Of a stretch of DNA of 64,000 bases, positions 32,159 through 41,496 are shown one piece after another. A program made the translations under genes and the position numbers. The notes below the pieces were generated by a model. It did no database searches. It was given only the letters and a program-made list of their open reading frames with translations, and was not told where the DNA came from. How positions within the stretch are numbered: position 1 is the first letter of the stretch; each line of letters opens with the position of its first letter. Origin of the DNA: Bradyrhizobium sp. B097. GTDB lineage: Bacteria > Pseudomonadota > Alphaproteobacteria > Rhizobiales > Xanthobacteraceae. The stretch is from contig NZ_CP152412.1 of assembly GCF_038957035.1 (NCBI RefSeq), positions 3,406,501-3,470,500 of the forward strand, written 5' to 3'.

Positions 32159-32797
32159 ATGATCTATGAGCTGCGCACCTACACGGTACGTCCAGGGACC
32201 GTCGGCGAGATGGTGAAGGCGGCGAGCACGATCTCGCGCGACATCCGCGCCGACAATTTCGGCAAGCTGGAAGGCTACTGGATCACCGAGATCGGGCCGC
32301 TCAATCAGGTCATGCACATGTGGAGCTACGCCGATCTCAACGAGCGAGCCCGGCTGCGTGCCGAGCTTGCGAAGAATCCGCGCTGGACCGGCGAGTACAT
32401 TCCGGCGATCCGTCCGCTCTTGGTGCGCCAGGAGGTCCGGCTGCTGAATGCGATCATTCCGCCGGTGGCGCCTGCCACCAAGGGCAACATCTACGAATTC
32501 CGTAACTATCGCGCAAAGCCGCTCGGCGGCGTCAAGCAATGGCTCGATCTGATCACCGGCGTGCTGCCGGAGCGCGAGAAATATTCCAAGATCGTCGGCC
32601 TCTGGCACACCGATTCCGGCCAGCCCAACGAGGTCTGCCACATCTGGGCCTATCCCGATCTCAACGCCCGCGCCGCGGCGCGCGGCGGTGCGATGAAGGA
32701 TCCGGCTTGGCTGGAATTCCTGGGCAAAGGCACGCAGCTGCTCGAGGAGATGCACTCGACCATCATGCTGCCGGCCCCGCATTCGCCATTGCAGTAA
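32159..32797 (+). CDS. NIPSNAP family protein
   Basis: This 212-residue protein has two ferredoxin-like halves. The first opens MIYELRTYTVRPGTVGEMVK and has YWITEIGPLNQVMHMWSYAD, and the second opens IYEFRNYRAKPLGGVKQWLD and has WHTDSGQPNEVCHIWAYPDL. This internal repeat is typical of bacterial NIPSNAP (dimeric alpha-beta barrel) proteins. The function in bacteria is not settled. The gene lies between two terminators, so it is transcribed alone. Confidence 0.88.
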   Translation: MIYELRTYTVRPGTVGEMVKAASTISRDIRADNFGKLEGYWITEIGPLNQVMHMWSYADLNERARLRAELAKNPRWTGEYIPAIRPLLVRQEVRLLNAIIPPVAPATKGNIYEFRNYRAKPLGGVKQWLDLITGVLPEREKYSKIVGLWHTDSGQPNEVCHIWAYPDLNARAAARGGAMKDPAWLEFLGKGTQLLEEMHSTIMLPAPHSPLQ

Positions 32798-32832
32798 CGC
32801 CGAGGATGGTTGGGCCGGGCATACAGCGGCAG

Positions 32833-32868
32833 AAAGCCTCACCCGATGTTTCCATCAGATGAGGCTTT
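32833..32868. terminator. Symmetric hairpin behind the NIPSNAP gene
   Basis: AAAGCCTCA at 32833-32841 pairs with TGAGGCTTT at 32860-32868, and the inner CGATG/CATC extend the stem around TTTC. The A-rich left and T-rich right ends fit a two-way terminator between converging genes. Confidence 0.8.
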
Positions 32869-33052
32869 CCAGGCAAGGGCATGCGCTGCCTGAGAAACAG
32901 CGCGCCGCAACGCTAGAAGGGCTAGCTGACACCAACCTGACGCCGGGAACTTATTGTTTCCCGGTGTGTCTGCATGGCTACGAAATGGTAAACCGTGGGT
33001 CGCGGTGAGGGAGGCGAGCTCGGTGCGCCGTTCCGCCGGGCCACCCGGCGCA

Positions 33053-33886
33053 TTACGAAAGCCAGGGCGGCATCAAGTTGCGTGATGCCGCTTCGTCCAG
33101 CACGGCGAACCGGTCCGAGCCATCCTCGAACGCCGCGACCACGTCGGCGAGCCGGTCGAGCTCGGCAAGGGCGTCGACCTTCAAGACCTTGCTGGCCGGC
33201 GCCGCGTCGCGCCAGCTATCCCAGGCCGACATTTGCCGGTTCGTGAGCGCCAGCAGGTCGCGGTAGACGTTGACGTGAAGAAACCACAGGCCAGTGGCCG
33301 CGCCGTGTCCGAACGCTCCGGCAGCCACCGCGTTGCTTCTCGCCATCCGCCAGGCCTGCGATGCCGTCAGAAACGCATCGCGCGGCAGGTTCGCGCCGTC
33401 GAACCTGATTTGCAACTGGTCAATCTGAAGCGCATCGAGCTGCGCGTCGGCCTGCAGCCAGCGCCGGTCGGATGGTGACCAATATTCGCAGATCCAATGA
33501 TCATGATAGATGTCGTCGCCGATGTAGGTCGCAAAGCCGCAGCGGACCCGCGCCGGGATCGATCGGTTTCGGAGCATGCTGCACAGCAGGAGCGCGTAGT
33601 CGCGACAGGTGCCGAACGTCCGGCTGCGCGGCGGGCGTGCCGCGGTGAGCGATCCGGCGCACGACGCCTGGATCAGCTTCAACCGATCCGCGACCGGTTG
33701 GGTTTGCCGGACCATCGGGAAATCAGGCGGAATGCCGTACCGCTCCGCCCAGGCGACGTGCATGATCAGCCCCGAGACGACCTCGCACAGTCCGGAGACC
33801 GTTGTGGGCAAATCGTCATACGCACCGGCCAACTCACCGGGGTCGGTCAGCGCGTCCTGCCGGACGTAGCATTCCTGGATCGTCAC
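33053..33886 (-). CDS. Transglutaminase-like (papain-fold) protein
   Basis: In this 277-residue protein the catalytic triad of the transglutaminase-like core is visible: C94 in FGTCRDYALLLCSM, H130 in YHDHWICEYWSPSD and D147 in RRWLQADAQLD. This is the same order as in bacterial transglutaminase-like proteins with a CRDxA motif. The C-terminal half (about residues 165-277) is helical and has no domain I know. No signal peptide is seen, so it is probably cytosolic. A separate 200-base stretch up to 33053 holds no other gene. Confidence 0.82.
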   Translation of the reverse strand: MTIQECYVRQDALTDPGELAGAYDDLPTTVSGLCEVVSGLIMHVAWAERYGIPPDFPMVRQTQPVADRLKLIQASCAGSLTAARPPRSRTFGTCRDYALLLCSMLRNRSIPARVRCGFATYIGDDIYHDHWICEYWSPSDRRWLQADAQLDALQIDQLQIRFDGANLPRDAFLTASQAWRMARSNAVAAGAFGHGAATGLWFLHVNVYRDLLALTNRQMSAWDSWRDAAPASKVLKVDALAELDRLADVVAAFEDGSDRFAVLDEAASRNLMPPWLS

Positions 33887-33923
33887 GTTCCCGCCCGATC
33901 ATGACGTCATCGGCTCGAGGCCG

Positions 33924-35156
33924 TCATGTGCAGCCTATCGATCCGCGCGGGCTTGTGTAAGGGGGACCGTGTTCTCCGGGCTTGGCGCGCCGGCTGCGGA
34001 TGAAGTGGACGGCGCCGCGCGCGGCCTCGTAGGCGAGATTGTTCAGGGTCAGCGCGGCATGAACGGCGGCAACCAGCGGATCGCGCCGCCGCAGCGGCAG
34101 CAGCACGTCGCCGATCGCGAAGCGGCCACGCCAGATCGGGTCGATCATAGGATGGCCGGGCGCTGCGGTGGAATCGGCCGAATTGATCGCGGGATCGGCG
34201 CAGAGATGGCGCGTCAGCTCCAGCGTCAATTGCGCGCCCGGCGAATGCTTCGCAAAGCGCTCGTCGATGCCGATCTTGAAAAAGAAGGCGCGGTCCTGAT
34301 GGCGCACCACGATGCCGCCCGCAACCGCCGTGCCGCCCGCATGCAGCATGACGATCTCGCAGCGGCCGGTCTCGGCCAGCGCCGACGTCGCGCGGCGGAT
34401 GAAGGCTGCGTCGCCGGCATGCTGGCTGAGCGCGGTGCCGCGCTGGCCCTTCCAGCCACCGGCTTCGAGCGCAAGGAAGATCTCGAGCGCCGCCGCAACC
34501 TCGCGCGGCGTGCGCGCGACATCGAAGCGCACCGCGCCGTGGTCGGACAGGCGATGGCGCTGCCGGCGCAGCTCCTTCAGCTTCTTGGGCCCGAGCGCGT
34601 CGCGCAGCAATTCATCGGCATCGCGCATCGCATCGAGCTGCGCGCGTTGATAGGTGCTCAGCAGGCGCGGCTGCAAGCCGTCGCGCGCGAGCACCGCGCG
34701 GATCGCCGCCATGGCCGGGCCCTCGAGCGACATGGTGCGCAGGATCAGCGCGTGCGCGCCCGCATTGCGTGCCTGCTGCAGCATCTTGCCGGCGGCCTGC
34801 TCGGCGGCATTGCGGTCGAGCAGCGGCGTGCACAGCGTGCCGTAGGGTTCGGCGCCGACCAGCGCGGGCAGGGGGATCCGGTAGATTCGCCGCAACGGCA
34901 CGACCGGCAACAGCCCGATCAATTGCCCGGCATCGCCGGTGGCGCTGAGCAGCGATGCACCGGTGCGGCCGCGCGCGGAGGCATCGACCGCCAATTCCCA
35001 GTCGGGTTGGTAGTAGCCATTGGGCTCGATCGCGCGCTCGGCAAGCGCCCGCCATGCGCCGACCGGCGCGGCCGACAGCGGCGGCAACGCGCGATCGTCC
35101 ATGGCATCCTTGCGCGATGCACGGCGGATCATTGCCTGGTCAGCAATATCGGCCAC
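33924..35156 (-). CDS. GNAT acetyltransferase of the BcsL/CelD (Acetyltransf_6) type
   Basis: This 410-residue protein has an N-terminal part with YYQPDWELAVDASARGRTGA and GLLPVVPLRRIYRIPLPALV, then the core GPKKLKELRRQRHRLSDHGA and the acetyl-CoA-fold segment GGTAVAGGIVVRHQDRAFFF followed by KIGIDERFAKHSPGAQLTLE. This matches the CelD/BcsL acetyltransferase family, often linked to cellulose or exopolysaccharide modification, although no such genes lie nearby. The start is GTG at 35156. An ATG at 35102 behind AAGGA is an equal candidate. Confidence 0.82.
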   Translation of the reverse strand: MADIADQAMIRRASRKDAMDDRALPPLSAAPVGAWRALAERAIEPNGYYQPDWELAVDASARGRTGASLLSATGDAGQLIGLLPVVPLRRIYRIPLPALVGAEPYGTLCTPLLDRNAAEQAAGKMLQQARNAGAHALILRTMSLEGPAMAAIRAVLARDGLQPRLLSTYQRAQLDAMRDADELLRDALGPKKLKELRRQRHRLSDHGAVRFDVARTPREVAAALEIFLALEAGGWKGQRGTALSQHAGDAAFIRRATSALAETGRCEIVMLHAGGTAVAGGIVVRHQDRAFFFKIGIDERFAKHSPGAQLTLELTRHLCADPAINSADSTAAPGHPMIDPIWRGRFAIGDVLLPLRRRDPLVAAVHAALTLNNLAYEAARGAVHFIRSRRAKPGEHGPPYTSPRGSIGCT

Positions 35157-35382
35157 GTCCCATGTTTCCCCGGTCTGCAGGGCTGATCGGCCTTGCGTTC
35201 ATCGCGGGCAACGCTAGCGGAAAGAAATGGAAAATGCCGTTGAGGCCATCCGGCAATTTGAGCGGTCACGTTAACAGGGCGTTCAGCATACTGCGGCTGT
35301 GCGCTTTGGTGGTTGCGACAACGTGGCGCCGGAGATCGCGAGAGCTCACAACGATGCGCTGACAGCGCTGCGCATGAAGACG

Positions 35383-35835
35383 CTACGGCTTGGGGCTCCG
35401 TTGCGCTTCGGCCGTCACGGAGCTTTCGACCGGCTCGTAAGTCTCGGTCACGCAGTTGTCGTCGGCCTCCACCTGCCGGCGATCGAAGATCGCGCCGTCA
35501 TTGATGAAGACGCGATAGGTCTGCGTCCCGAGCGGCTTGCCGATCACCGAAGTCAGTTCGGCGCGCACGCAGGCGGTCCAGCCGGTGCCGCGGGGGTCGT
35601 GCAGCGGAGCGGAGACCCGCACATGGGTCGGCTGCGAGCCGGCTGTGAACACCGAATCCAGCTTGCCGGCCATCAGCCGCTTGAGGTCTGGAGGCGTTTC
35701 GAGCGGCGCCGGCTCGGTGGCCTTGACCTTCAATACGTCAGGCCATACCGCGTGGCTGTCCGCCAGCCCGCAGCCGCTCAACATCAAGGCGGCGCCGGCC
35801 AGCAGCGCCGCCACTTGTACTTGTCCCTGTCCCAT
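35383..35835 (-). CDS. Putative lipoprotein of unknown function
   Basis: This 150-residue protein starts with a lipoprotein signal, VAALLAGAALMLSGCGLADS, where C22 is the lipid-modified cysteine of the lipobox LSGC. The mature part contains VFTAGSQPTHVRVSAPLHDP, then TGWTACVRAELTSVIGKPLG and TYRVFINDGAIFDRRQVEAD. This last part resembles small envelope proteins found across Bradyrhizobium without named function. It is a single gene. Confidence 0.75.
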   Translation of the reverse strand: MGQGQVQVAALLAGAALMLSGCGLADSHAVWPDVLKVKATEPAPLETPPDLKRLMAGKLDSVFTAGSQPTHVRVSAPLHDPRGTGWTACVRAELTSVIGKPLGTQTYRVFINDGAIFDRRQVEADDNCVTETYEPVESSVTAEAQRSPKP

Positions 35836-35994
35836 TGAGCTAATTTAATGTGCCGCCGCCCATATTGCGCCCCCCTGGTGGCGCTGAATTCGCATCGCGC
35901 GGCGCTTTGTCGATCAACAAATGTCGAGCGACAAGCTATCTTGGGGTAGAGGTGTTGCCGGATGTTTCTACGGCGGCGGGGGAGAGAGACTGAC

Positions 35995-36222
35995 ATGAAG
36001 AGCTTCACGGTTGCTGCCGTCATTCTGGCGTTGATCGCGACACCGACCCTGGCCCAGGGCCGGCGAGGCGGCGGGGGCGACGATAGGAAGACGGAGAAGA
36101 AGCCCCAGATCGACGAGAAGGCCTACAAGGCCGCACTCGATCGTATCCCCGAGCCCAAGGAGAAATACGATCCCTGGGGCGTCACCAAGCCGGCCGCCGA
36201 TCCAGCCAAGAAGCCGAAATAG
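35995..36222 (+). CDS. Small secreted protein of the AYK-IP-DPWG family (member 1)
   Basis: This 75-residue protein has a signal peptide MKSFTVAAVILALIATPTLA ending LAQG. The mature part is charged: DDRKTEKKPQIDEKAYKAAL, then DRIPEPKEKYDPWGVTKPAA. The stretch from D-E-K-A-Y-K to DPWG is shared with the protein at 44323 (NDKAYKDSLSKIPDAKGSADPWG-type), at 23 positions with no gap. A GGGGGAGAGAGAC stretch precedes the ATG. The role is unknown. It lies 128 bases before an orthocaspase gene on the same strand. Confidence 0.72.
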   Translation: MKSFTVAAVILALIATPTLAQGRRGGGGDDRKTEKKPQIDEKAYKAALDRIPEPKEKYDPWGVTKPAADPAKKPK

Positions 36223-36350
36223 CTGGGCCCATCCGATCCCGCGACGATTCCGGCGTGAGAACCGGTTCCGGCGGCAGCAGATTGCCGCACGGCATGAACC
36301 TCCACCTGACGGCTATCGACCCATCTCCGATGTCATTGTCGGAGGCCGCC

Positions 36351-37775
36351 ATGCTTCGCCGTTCCCTCTTCAGCCTGATCGTTCCGGCTGCGATCCTGTT
36401 CGGTGCCGTGCCGGCATGGGCGGAAAGCCGTCTGGCGCTGGTGATCGGGCAGTCCGCCTACAAGTCGGTGCCTGCACTTCCCAACCCCGCCAACGACGCC
36501 AGGGCCATGTCACAGATGCTGACCGACGCCGGCTTTGCCGTGACGACGGCATCGGATCTGTCCCAGGACGAGATGCGCGCGAGGATCAGCGACTTCGCCG
36601 GCCAGGTGGCGGCGAAGGGCGCCGATACCGTGGCGCTGGTGTTCTATGCCGGGCATGGCCTGCAGATCGATGGCGAGAACTATCTGGTGCCGGTCGATGT
36701 CGATCCGAAGCGCGAGGCCGATATCCCGATCCAGGCGGTTCGCCTCAACGACATCCTGAACACGCTGACCTCGGTGCCGAGCCGGATGCGCATCGTGCTG
36801 CTCGATGCCTGCCGCAACAATCCTTTCCCGGAACTCAGCAAGACCGCTGGACATGGGCTTGCCATCATTGATGCCAAGATCGGCGCGCCCGGCACCTTTG
36901 TCTCGTTTTCGACGTCACCGGGCGCCGAAGCCGAGGACGGCAGCGGCGCCAACAGCCCCTATACGACCGCGTTGCTGGCCTCGGCGAAGGAGCCGGGGAT
37001 TCCGATCGAGGACACCTTCAAGCGCGTCCGCCTTGCGGTGAACAAGGCGACCGATGGCCGCCAGACGCCGTGGGACTCCTCGTCGCTCACCGACGATTTC
37101 CGATTCATGGCAGGTTCGTCTGCCTCGCCCGCGGCCGCGCCGGCGCCGGCCAAGCGCACCGTCGACGAATGGAAGCGCGAATTGCAGGGCAAGCCGATCG
37201 AGGTTGCAAACGAGCTGATGGTGGTCGACGGCACCGATGAAGCCTATGAAGCCTTCGCCGCGATCTTCGCCGGCACGCCGCGCGGCCTGCAGGCGCGCGA
37301 CTGGCTCGACCGGCATCGCCGCATGGTGGCTTGGAACGATGCCATCCTCGCCAACACGGCGGCGGCCTATCGCAGCTTCCTCGTGCTGTACCCCGACAGC
37401 GATCTGACAGCGACCGCGCGCAAGATGATCGAACGGTTGCGCTACCGTCCCGATCTGACACCGGCCGCTGCGCTCAGCGTGCCCGCGACCAACGTTGCGC
37501 TGGCGGCGCCGACCTGTCCCTGCAACGCCGCGCCGCCGCAGGAGCAGCAGAAGGCCGCAGCGCCCGTGAAGAAACGTGCCGATCCCGATCCGCCGCGGCG
37601 CGCCGGCAAGCGCCCGCCGCGCGTCGTGGTCGAGGACGATGTCGTGGTGGTGCGTCGGCCGCCTCCGGCCGTGGTCTACGAGCCGGTTGGGCCGCCGATC
37701 GGAATCGGGATCGGCATCGGCGGCGGTGGTTATCGCGGCCATTATGGCGGCGGCTATCGCAGGGGTGGATACTGA
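36351..37775 (+). CDS. Orthocaspase (caspase-fold peptidase C14 family), secreted
   Basis: This 474-residue protein has a signal peptide (SLFSLIVPAAILFGAVPAWA). The caspase domain starts ESRLALVIGQSAYKSVPALP and has the catalytic His102 in LVFYAGHGLQIDGENYLVP and Cys154 in IVLLDACRNNPFPEL, both intact. A second region (SSPYTTALLASAKEPGIPI) closes the fold. Beyond residue 270 a helical linker with a tetratricopeptide-like AYEAFAAIFAGTPRG section leads to a proline-, valine- and glycine-rich C-terminus. The ATG at 36351 has GGAGG five bases before it. It probably acts outside the cytoplasm. The substrate is unknown. Confidence 0.9.
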   Translation: MLRRSLFSLIVPAAILFGAVPAWAESRLALVIGQSAYKSVPALPNPANDARAMSQMLTDAGFAVTTASDLSQDEMRARISDFAGQVAAKGADTVALVFYAGHGLQIDGENYLVPVDVDPKREADIPIQAVRLNDILNTLTSVPSRMRIVLLDACRNNPFPELSKTAGHGLAIIDAKIGAPGTFVSFSTSPGAEAEDGSGANSPYTTALLASAKEPGIPIEDTFKRVRLAVNKATDGRQTPWDSSSLTDDFRFMAGSSASPAAAPAPAKRTVDEWKRELQGKPIEVANELMVVDGTDEAYEAFAAIFAGTPRGLQARDWLDRHRRMVAWNDAILANTAAAYRSFLVLYPDSDLTATARKMIERLRYRPDLTPAAALSVPATNVALAAPTCPCNAAPPQEQQKAAAPVKKRADPDPPRRAGKRPPRVVVEDDVVVVRRPPPAVVYEPVGPPIGIGIGIGGGGYRGHYGGGYRRGGY

Positions 37776-37799
37776 CGCGCCAATCGCGTAAAGGGTTTT

Positions 37800-37839
37800 C
37801 CCGCATGAGATGCGGCGTTTGATGGTCGCATCTCGCGGG
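37800..37839 (+). promoter_or_regulatory. Hairpin overlapping the ribosome-binding site of the PQQ dehydrogenase
   Basis: CCCGC and GAGATGCG (37800-37814) pair with CGCATCTC and GCGGG (37827-37839), with an AT bulge on one side and a 12-base loop. The right arm ends within GGGAGGA, the ribosome-binding site of the gene at 37848, so folding would partly hide it. It may control translation or be a coincidence. Confidence 0.45.
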
Positions 37840-37847
37840 AGGACGCA

Positions 37848-39872
37848 ATGCGGTCGCTGTTTCGCCTGCTCGTCGCGCTGCTGCTGTGTACTCAACCTGC
37901 GTTCGCTTGGGAGTATTGGGGCGGCGACCGCGGCGGACAGCGCTTCTCGCCGTTGACGCAGATCACGTCAGACAATGTCGGCACGCTGGTGCGCGGCTGG
38001 GAATTCCGCACCGGCGATCTCGACGCGCGCCCGCCCGAGGTCATGAAACGCACCAAGTTCGAGGTAACGCCGCTGTTCGTCGAGGACAGCCTGATCTTCT
38101 GCACGCCGTTCAACGAGGTGATCGCGCTCGATCCCGGCAGCGGTGCGCAGAAATGGCGTTTCGATCCGAAGATCAGCATGGCGCAGCGGCCGGCCAATCG
38201 GTTTGTCTGCCGCGGCGTCGCGCACTGGACCGATGATCGCGCGGCTGATGGTGCGGCCTGCAAGTCGCGCATCTTCACCGGCACCAATGACACGCGCCTG
38301 ATCGCGCTCGATGCCAGGACCGGCAAGCCCTGCGCCGATTTCGGCAACAATGGCGAGATCAAGATCGACGCCGGGATGAAGCTGGAATGGCCGGGCGAGT
38401 TTCAGATCACGTCGGCGCCGGTGACGGGACGCGGTGTGGTCGTGGTCGGATCCGCGATCGGTGACAACCGGCGGGTCGATGCGCCGGTCGGCGTGGTGCG
38501 CGCCTTCGATGCACGGACCGGCCAGCCGCGCTGGACCTTCGATCCGCTCGTGCATGACAGCGTCGAGGCCGGCCACAGCAACGTCTGGGCGCCGATGTCG
38601 GTGGACGAGGAGCGCGGCCTGGTGTTCCTGCCGACGACATCGCCCAGCCCTGATTTCTGGGGCGGCAAGCGCCCGGGCAATGACGAGCACGCCAATTCCG
38701 TCGTCGCGCTGCGGATCGAGAGTGGGGAGCTCGCTTGGGCATTCCAGACCGTGCATCACGACGTCTGGGACTACGACCTGCCGGCACAGCCGACGCTGGC
38801 GCGGATCGACACTGGCAACGGCATGCGCGATGTCGTGATCCAGCCGACCAAGCAGGGCTTTGTGTTCGTGCTCGATCGCGACACCGGCAAGCCGGTGTGG
38901 CCGGTCGAGGAGCGCGCGGTGCCGCAGAACGGCGCCGAAGGCGAGACACTGTCGCCGACACAGCCGTTCCCGACCCATGTGCCGCCGCTGCTGACGCAGC
39001 GGATGACGGCCGATGATGTCGGCGGCCTGCTGCCGGGCGTCGGCAGCGCGGCGTGCGACAAGCTGTTCGCGCAATCCCGCAATGAGGGGCTTTACACGCC
39101 GCCGTCGACGCAGGGCACGATCATCTATCCGATGACCGGCGGCGGCGTGAACTGGGGCAGTGCGGCATTCGATCCAGTCAACCAGATCCTCTACGCCAAT
39201 GTCAGTCATGCGGCGCACATCGTCACCCTGATTCCGCGCGACCAGGCCAAGGGCTTCAATCCGCCGCCGGGCCATGAATTCGGCCAGCAGGAAGGCGCAC
39301 CGTTCGCGATGTCGCGGGCGCTGGCGAAGTCGGCGGCCGGGTCGCCCTGCAACAAGCCGCCATGGGGCGAGACGGTGGCGGTCGATCTCAAGGCCGGCAA
39401 GATCCTCTGGCATACGTCGGTCGGCACCAGCGAGGATCTCGCGCCGCTCGGCATCGCGCTCAACACCGGCACGCCGCTGGTCAACGGCGTCGCGATCACC
39501 GCGGGCGGACTGGTGTTCACCGGCGCGATGGATGCCTATCTGCGCGCGTTCGATGCGAGGTCGGGCCGGCAGTTGTGGCTCGGCCGGCTTCCGGTGCCGG
39601 GCGTCGCCAATCCGATGACCTATCTCTGGAAGGGCGAGCAGTACGTCGTGATCGGCGCCGGCGGCCATTCCGAGGCCGGCACATCGATCGGCGATAGCGT
39701 GGTGGCGTTTCGCCTGCCGCGCCAGGGCGAGGGGGCATCGTTGTGGACCTGCCTGATCGATCGGCCCGGCGGGCGGTTCACCGCCAAGGCTGTGGCCGCC
39801 GGACTCGTGCTCGTGGCCCTCATTGCGCTGTTGTGGCGCTGGCGGCACAGCCGTCGCTCGCGATCCGCTTAG
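37848..39872 (+). CDS. PQQ-dependent glucose-dehydrogenase-like quinoprotein with C-terminal membrane helix
   Basis: This 674-residue protein has a signal peptide (LFRLLVALLLCTQPAFA) and an eight-bladed PQQ propeller starting WEYWGGDRGGQRFSPLTQIT. Conserved parts include HHDVWDYDLPAQPTLARIDT, the family's active-site segment, and GGVNWGSAAFDPVNQILYAN. The order follows membrane quinoprotein glucose dehydrogenase (Gcd) without its N-terminal five-helix domain. Instead a single membrane helix (AVAAGLVLVALIALLWRW) sits at the very C-terminus, followed by RHSRRSRSA. A new anchoring mode of this kind is uncommon. No cytochrome or PQQ biosynthesis gene is near. Confidence 0.85.
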   Translation: MRSLFRLLVALLLCTQPAFAWEYWGGDRGGQRFSPLTQITSDNVGTLVRGWEFRTGDLDARPPEVMKRTKFEVTPLFVEDSLIFCTPFNEVIALDPGSGAQKWRFDPKISMAQRPANRFVCRGVAHWTDDRAADGAACKSRIFTGTNDTRLIALDARTGKPCADFGNNGEIKIDAGMKLEWPGEFQITSAPVTGRGVVVVGSAIGDNRRVDAPVGVVRAFDARTGQPRWTFDPLVHDSVEAGHSNVWAPMSVDEERGLVFLPTTSPSPDFWGGKRPGNDEHANSVVALRIESGELAWAFQTVHHDVWDYDLPAQPTLARIDTGNGMRDVVIQPTKQGFVFVLDRDTGKPVWPVEERAVPQNGAEGETLSPTQPFPTHVPPLLTQRMTADDVGGLLPGVGSAACDKLFAQSRNEGLYTPPSTQGTIIYPMTGGGVNWGSAAFDPVNQILYANVSHAAHIVTLIPRDQAKGFNPPPGHEFGQQEGAPFAMSRALAKSAAGSPCNKPPWGETVAVDLKAGKILWHTSVGTSEDLAPLGIALNTGTPLVNGVAITAGGLVFTGAMDAYLRAFDARSGRQLWLGRLPVPGVANPMTYLWKGEQYVVIGAGGHSEAGTSIGDSVVAFRLPRQGEGASLWTCLIDRPGGRFTAKAVAAGLVLVALIALLWRWRHSRRSRSA

Positions 39873-40610
39873 GTGCTCCCTGCTGCAGGTGCGCGCCTCC
39901 AAAATATCGAAAACAACCCCATGCAAAGGTGCCGGCGGCTGCCGGCGTTCGAAAAGCAACTTGACACGTCGGGCAACTCAGGGGTATTTTTCTAATATTC
40001 AGAAATGATGCAAGCGCCGCCCTCGCTCCGCTAAGGCGCGATGAATTCAGGTTGAATCGGCTTGGCGGCATTCGCTGCATCTTCCCCCGCAACCGGCAGG
40101 GCAATCGCATACTAAAAAATCTGTCGGGCAGCGTCCTCGCGGCCATCTTTCGAGACGCCGCTGCGCGGCTCCTCAGGATGACGGGTCTTGTTTTGCGGCA
40201 CAGTAGTAGACCCTCATGGCGAGGAGCGCCGCTTGCGGCGCGTCTCGAACCACGAGGCCGAGTTACCTCCGTAGCCGCTGAAGGGTCTTATGCGATTGCC
40301 CTACCGCAACCAGAGAGGGAGCGCAGGTTGTTCGCGGATGCAATTGAACCTGGGGGGTGGACTCATCCGGGATATCGCTTCCGAGAGGAAATCCGGGCGC
40401 GCGGCGTGGACCGCGGGGATGTCGCCCTGTGGACCAACTTCGCCGCCTCCGACTGGTCCGTTGTTGGGTGCAGTCCGGACTTCTCACCAACGATCCCCGA
40501 CCGCCGCATTTGACCCGAAGCAGACATTTAACAAAGCAACTCGACGAATTTCTAAGGAATTGCCGTATAGTCGTAACGGCTGAACTCGAACGGTATTCAG
40601 AGGTCAAGGA
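39873..40610. other. Intergenic region with palindromic repeat (40142-40260) and no clear gene
   Basis: The left part (39895-40000) is an AT-mixed stretch I recall as a recurring Bradyrhizobium intergenic element, including TTGACACGTCGGGCAACTCA. At 40142-40260 is an inverted repeat with ends GGCCATCTTTCGAGACG and CGTCTCGAACCACGAGGCC. Overlapping open frames to 40513 have no start signals or motifs and look like repeat DNA. The following orphan gene begins at 40611. Confidence 0.6.
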
Positions 40611-41228
40611 ATGCAAAACGCGACAGTGGCCGCGCTCGTATACGAGCTTCTGTTCGAGGTTTACCGAAAGATTGATCTCGACCGAAAGCAAGGTTGGCTC
40701 CAATCGCTTCCTGATGAAAATGGCACGCTGCATGAGGCGTTCTATGTCGAGGGTTCAGGGCACTGGGAATGGCCTGCCGGAGTGCTGAACCAAGTTGGTG
40801 CTCTGAAGCCGCTTTACGAGCCGAACCCGCCTCATTGGACAACTCGCCTTCCCGGCCGATCGAAAATCTTTTTTGAACCCGTTATGACCTTAGACGAATG
40901 CGAGGCCGCTAACTTTCTGAAATTCGAGACTTTCGACAACTACTGTGTTGCGATGTTCTCCTTTGAGTACCTGCACAGCCATTTCGCGTACCGTGGAGGG
41001 TTAGTAAATCTCGACATTCGCTCGCATCGCTTTCTGAAAGCCGTCGCGTCGCAGGACGATATTTTCGCAATCGAGGGTCCCGACCGCGTCAGATTTGACG
41101 AGGCGCGCTACCAAGAAAAAGTCATGACCCGGTGGAGGGACGGACTAGATGATCGCAACATACGACCGAAGACGGGAGCTTCGCATGGAGGAGGCGATCT
41201 AGAGGGGAAAGTCCGCTCCTGGCCCTGA
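40611..41228 (+). CDS. Orphan protein of unknown function, AT-richer
   Basis: This 205-residue protein has no signal or membrane helix. It begins MQNATVAALVYELLFEVYRK and has WLQSLPDENGTLHEAFYVEG and FLKFETFDNYCVAMFSFEYL. Its codon use is less GC-rich than that of the flanking genes, and its C-terminal part (IRPKTGASHGGGDLEGK) looks random. The ribosome-binding site CAAGGA lies close before the start. It could be an acquired cargo gene, for example of a lost mobile element, but nothing identifies it. Confidence 0.5.
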   Translation: MQNATVAALVYELLFEVYRKIDLDRKQGWLQSLPDENGTLHEAFYVEGSGHWEWPAGVLNQVGALKPLYEPNPPHWTTRLPGRSKIFFEPVMTLDECEAANFLKFETFDNYCVAMFSFEYLHSHFAYRGGLVNLDIRSHRFLKAVASQDDIFAIEGPDRVRFDEARYQEKVMTRWRDGLDDRNIRPKTGASHGGGDLEGKVRSWP

Positions 41229-41496
41229 GCGGACATTCACCACAGCATCGCCGAGGTCGGTTTCTGAGAGCGACATGGACCTCGCTAGTACGCGCCCTGT
41301 TCTCATCACGCTTTAGCGCGACCCGTCACAAATCACGAACACGAATTCTCAATCCGTGCACTGAAGCGACGTGCAGGCAAAGTTGCGCGATGTCTCGCTT
41401 GCGTTCGTCGCGACGCTTCACTTACGAGGTCGCGAGCGGAGCCGCCGGGGCTTCCGGCGCCTGTTCATTTTCAGATCATTGCCCAAGGAGATTGCG

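Noticed and set aside
40052..40513. Possible gene of 153 codons before the orphan at 40611
   Set aside because: Much of it is the inverted repeat at 40142-40260 and there is no start signal.
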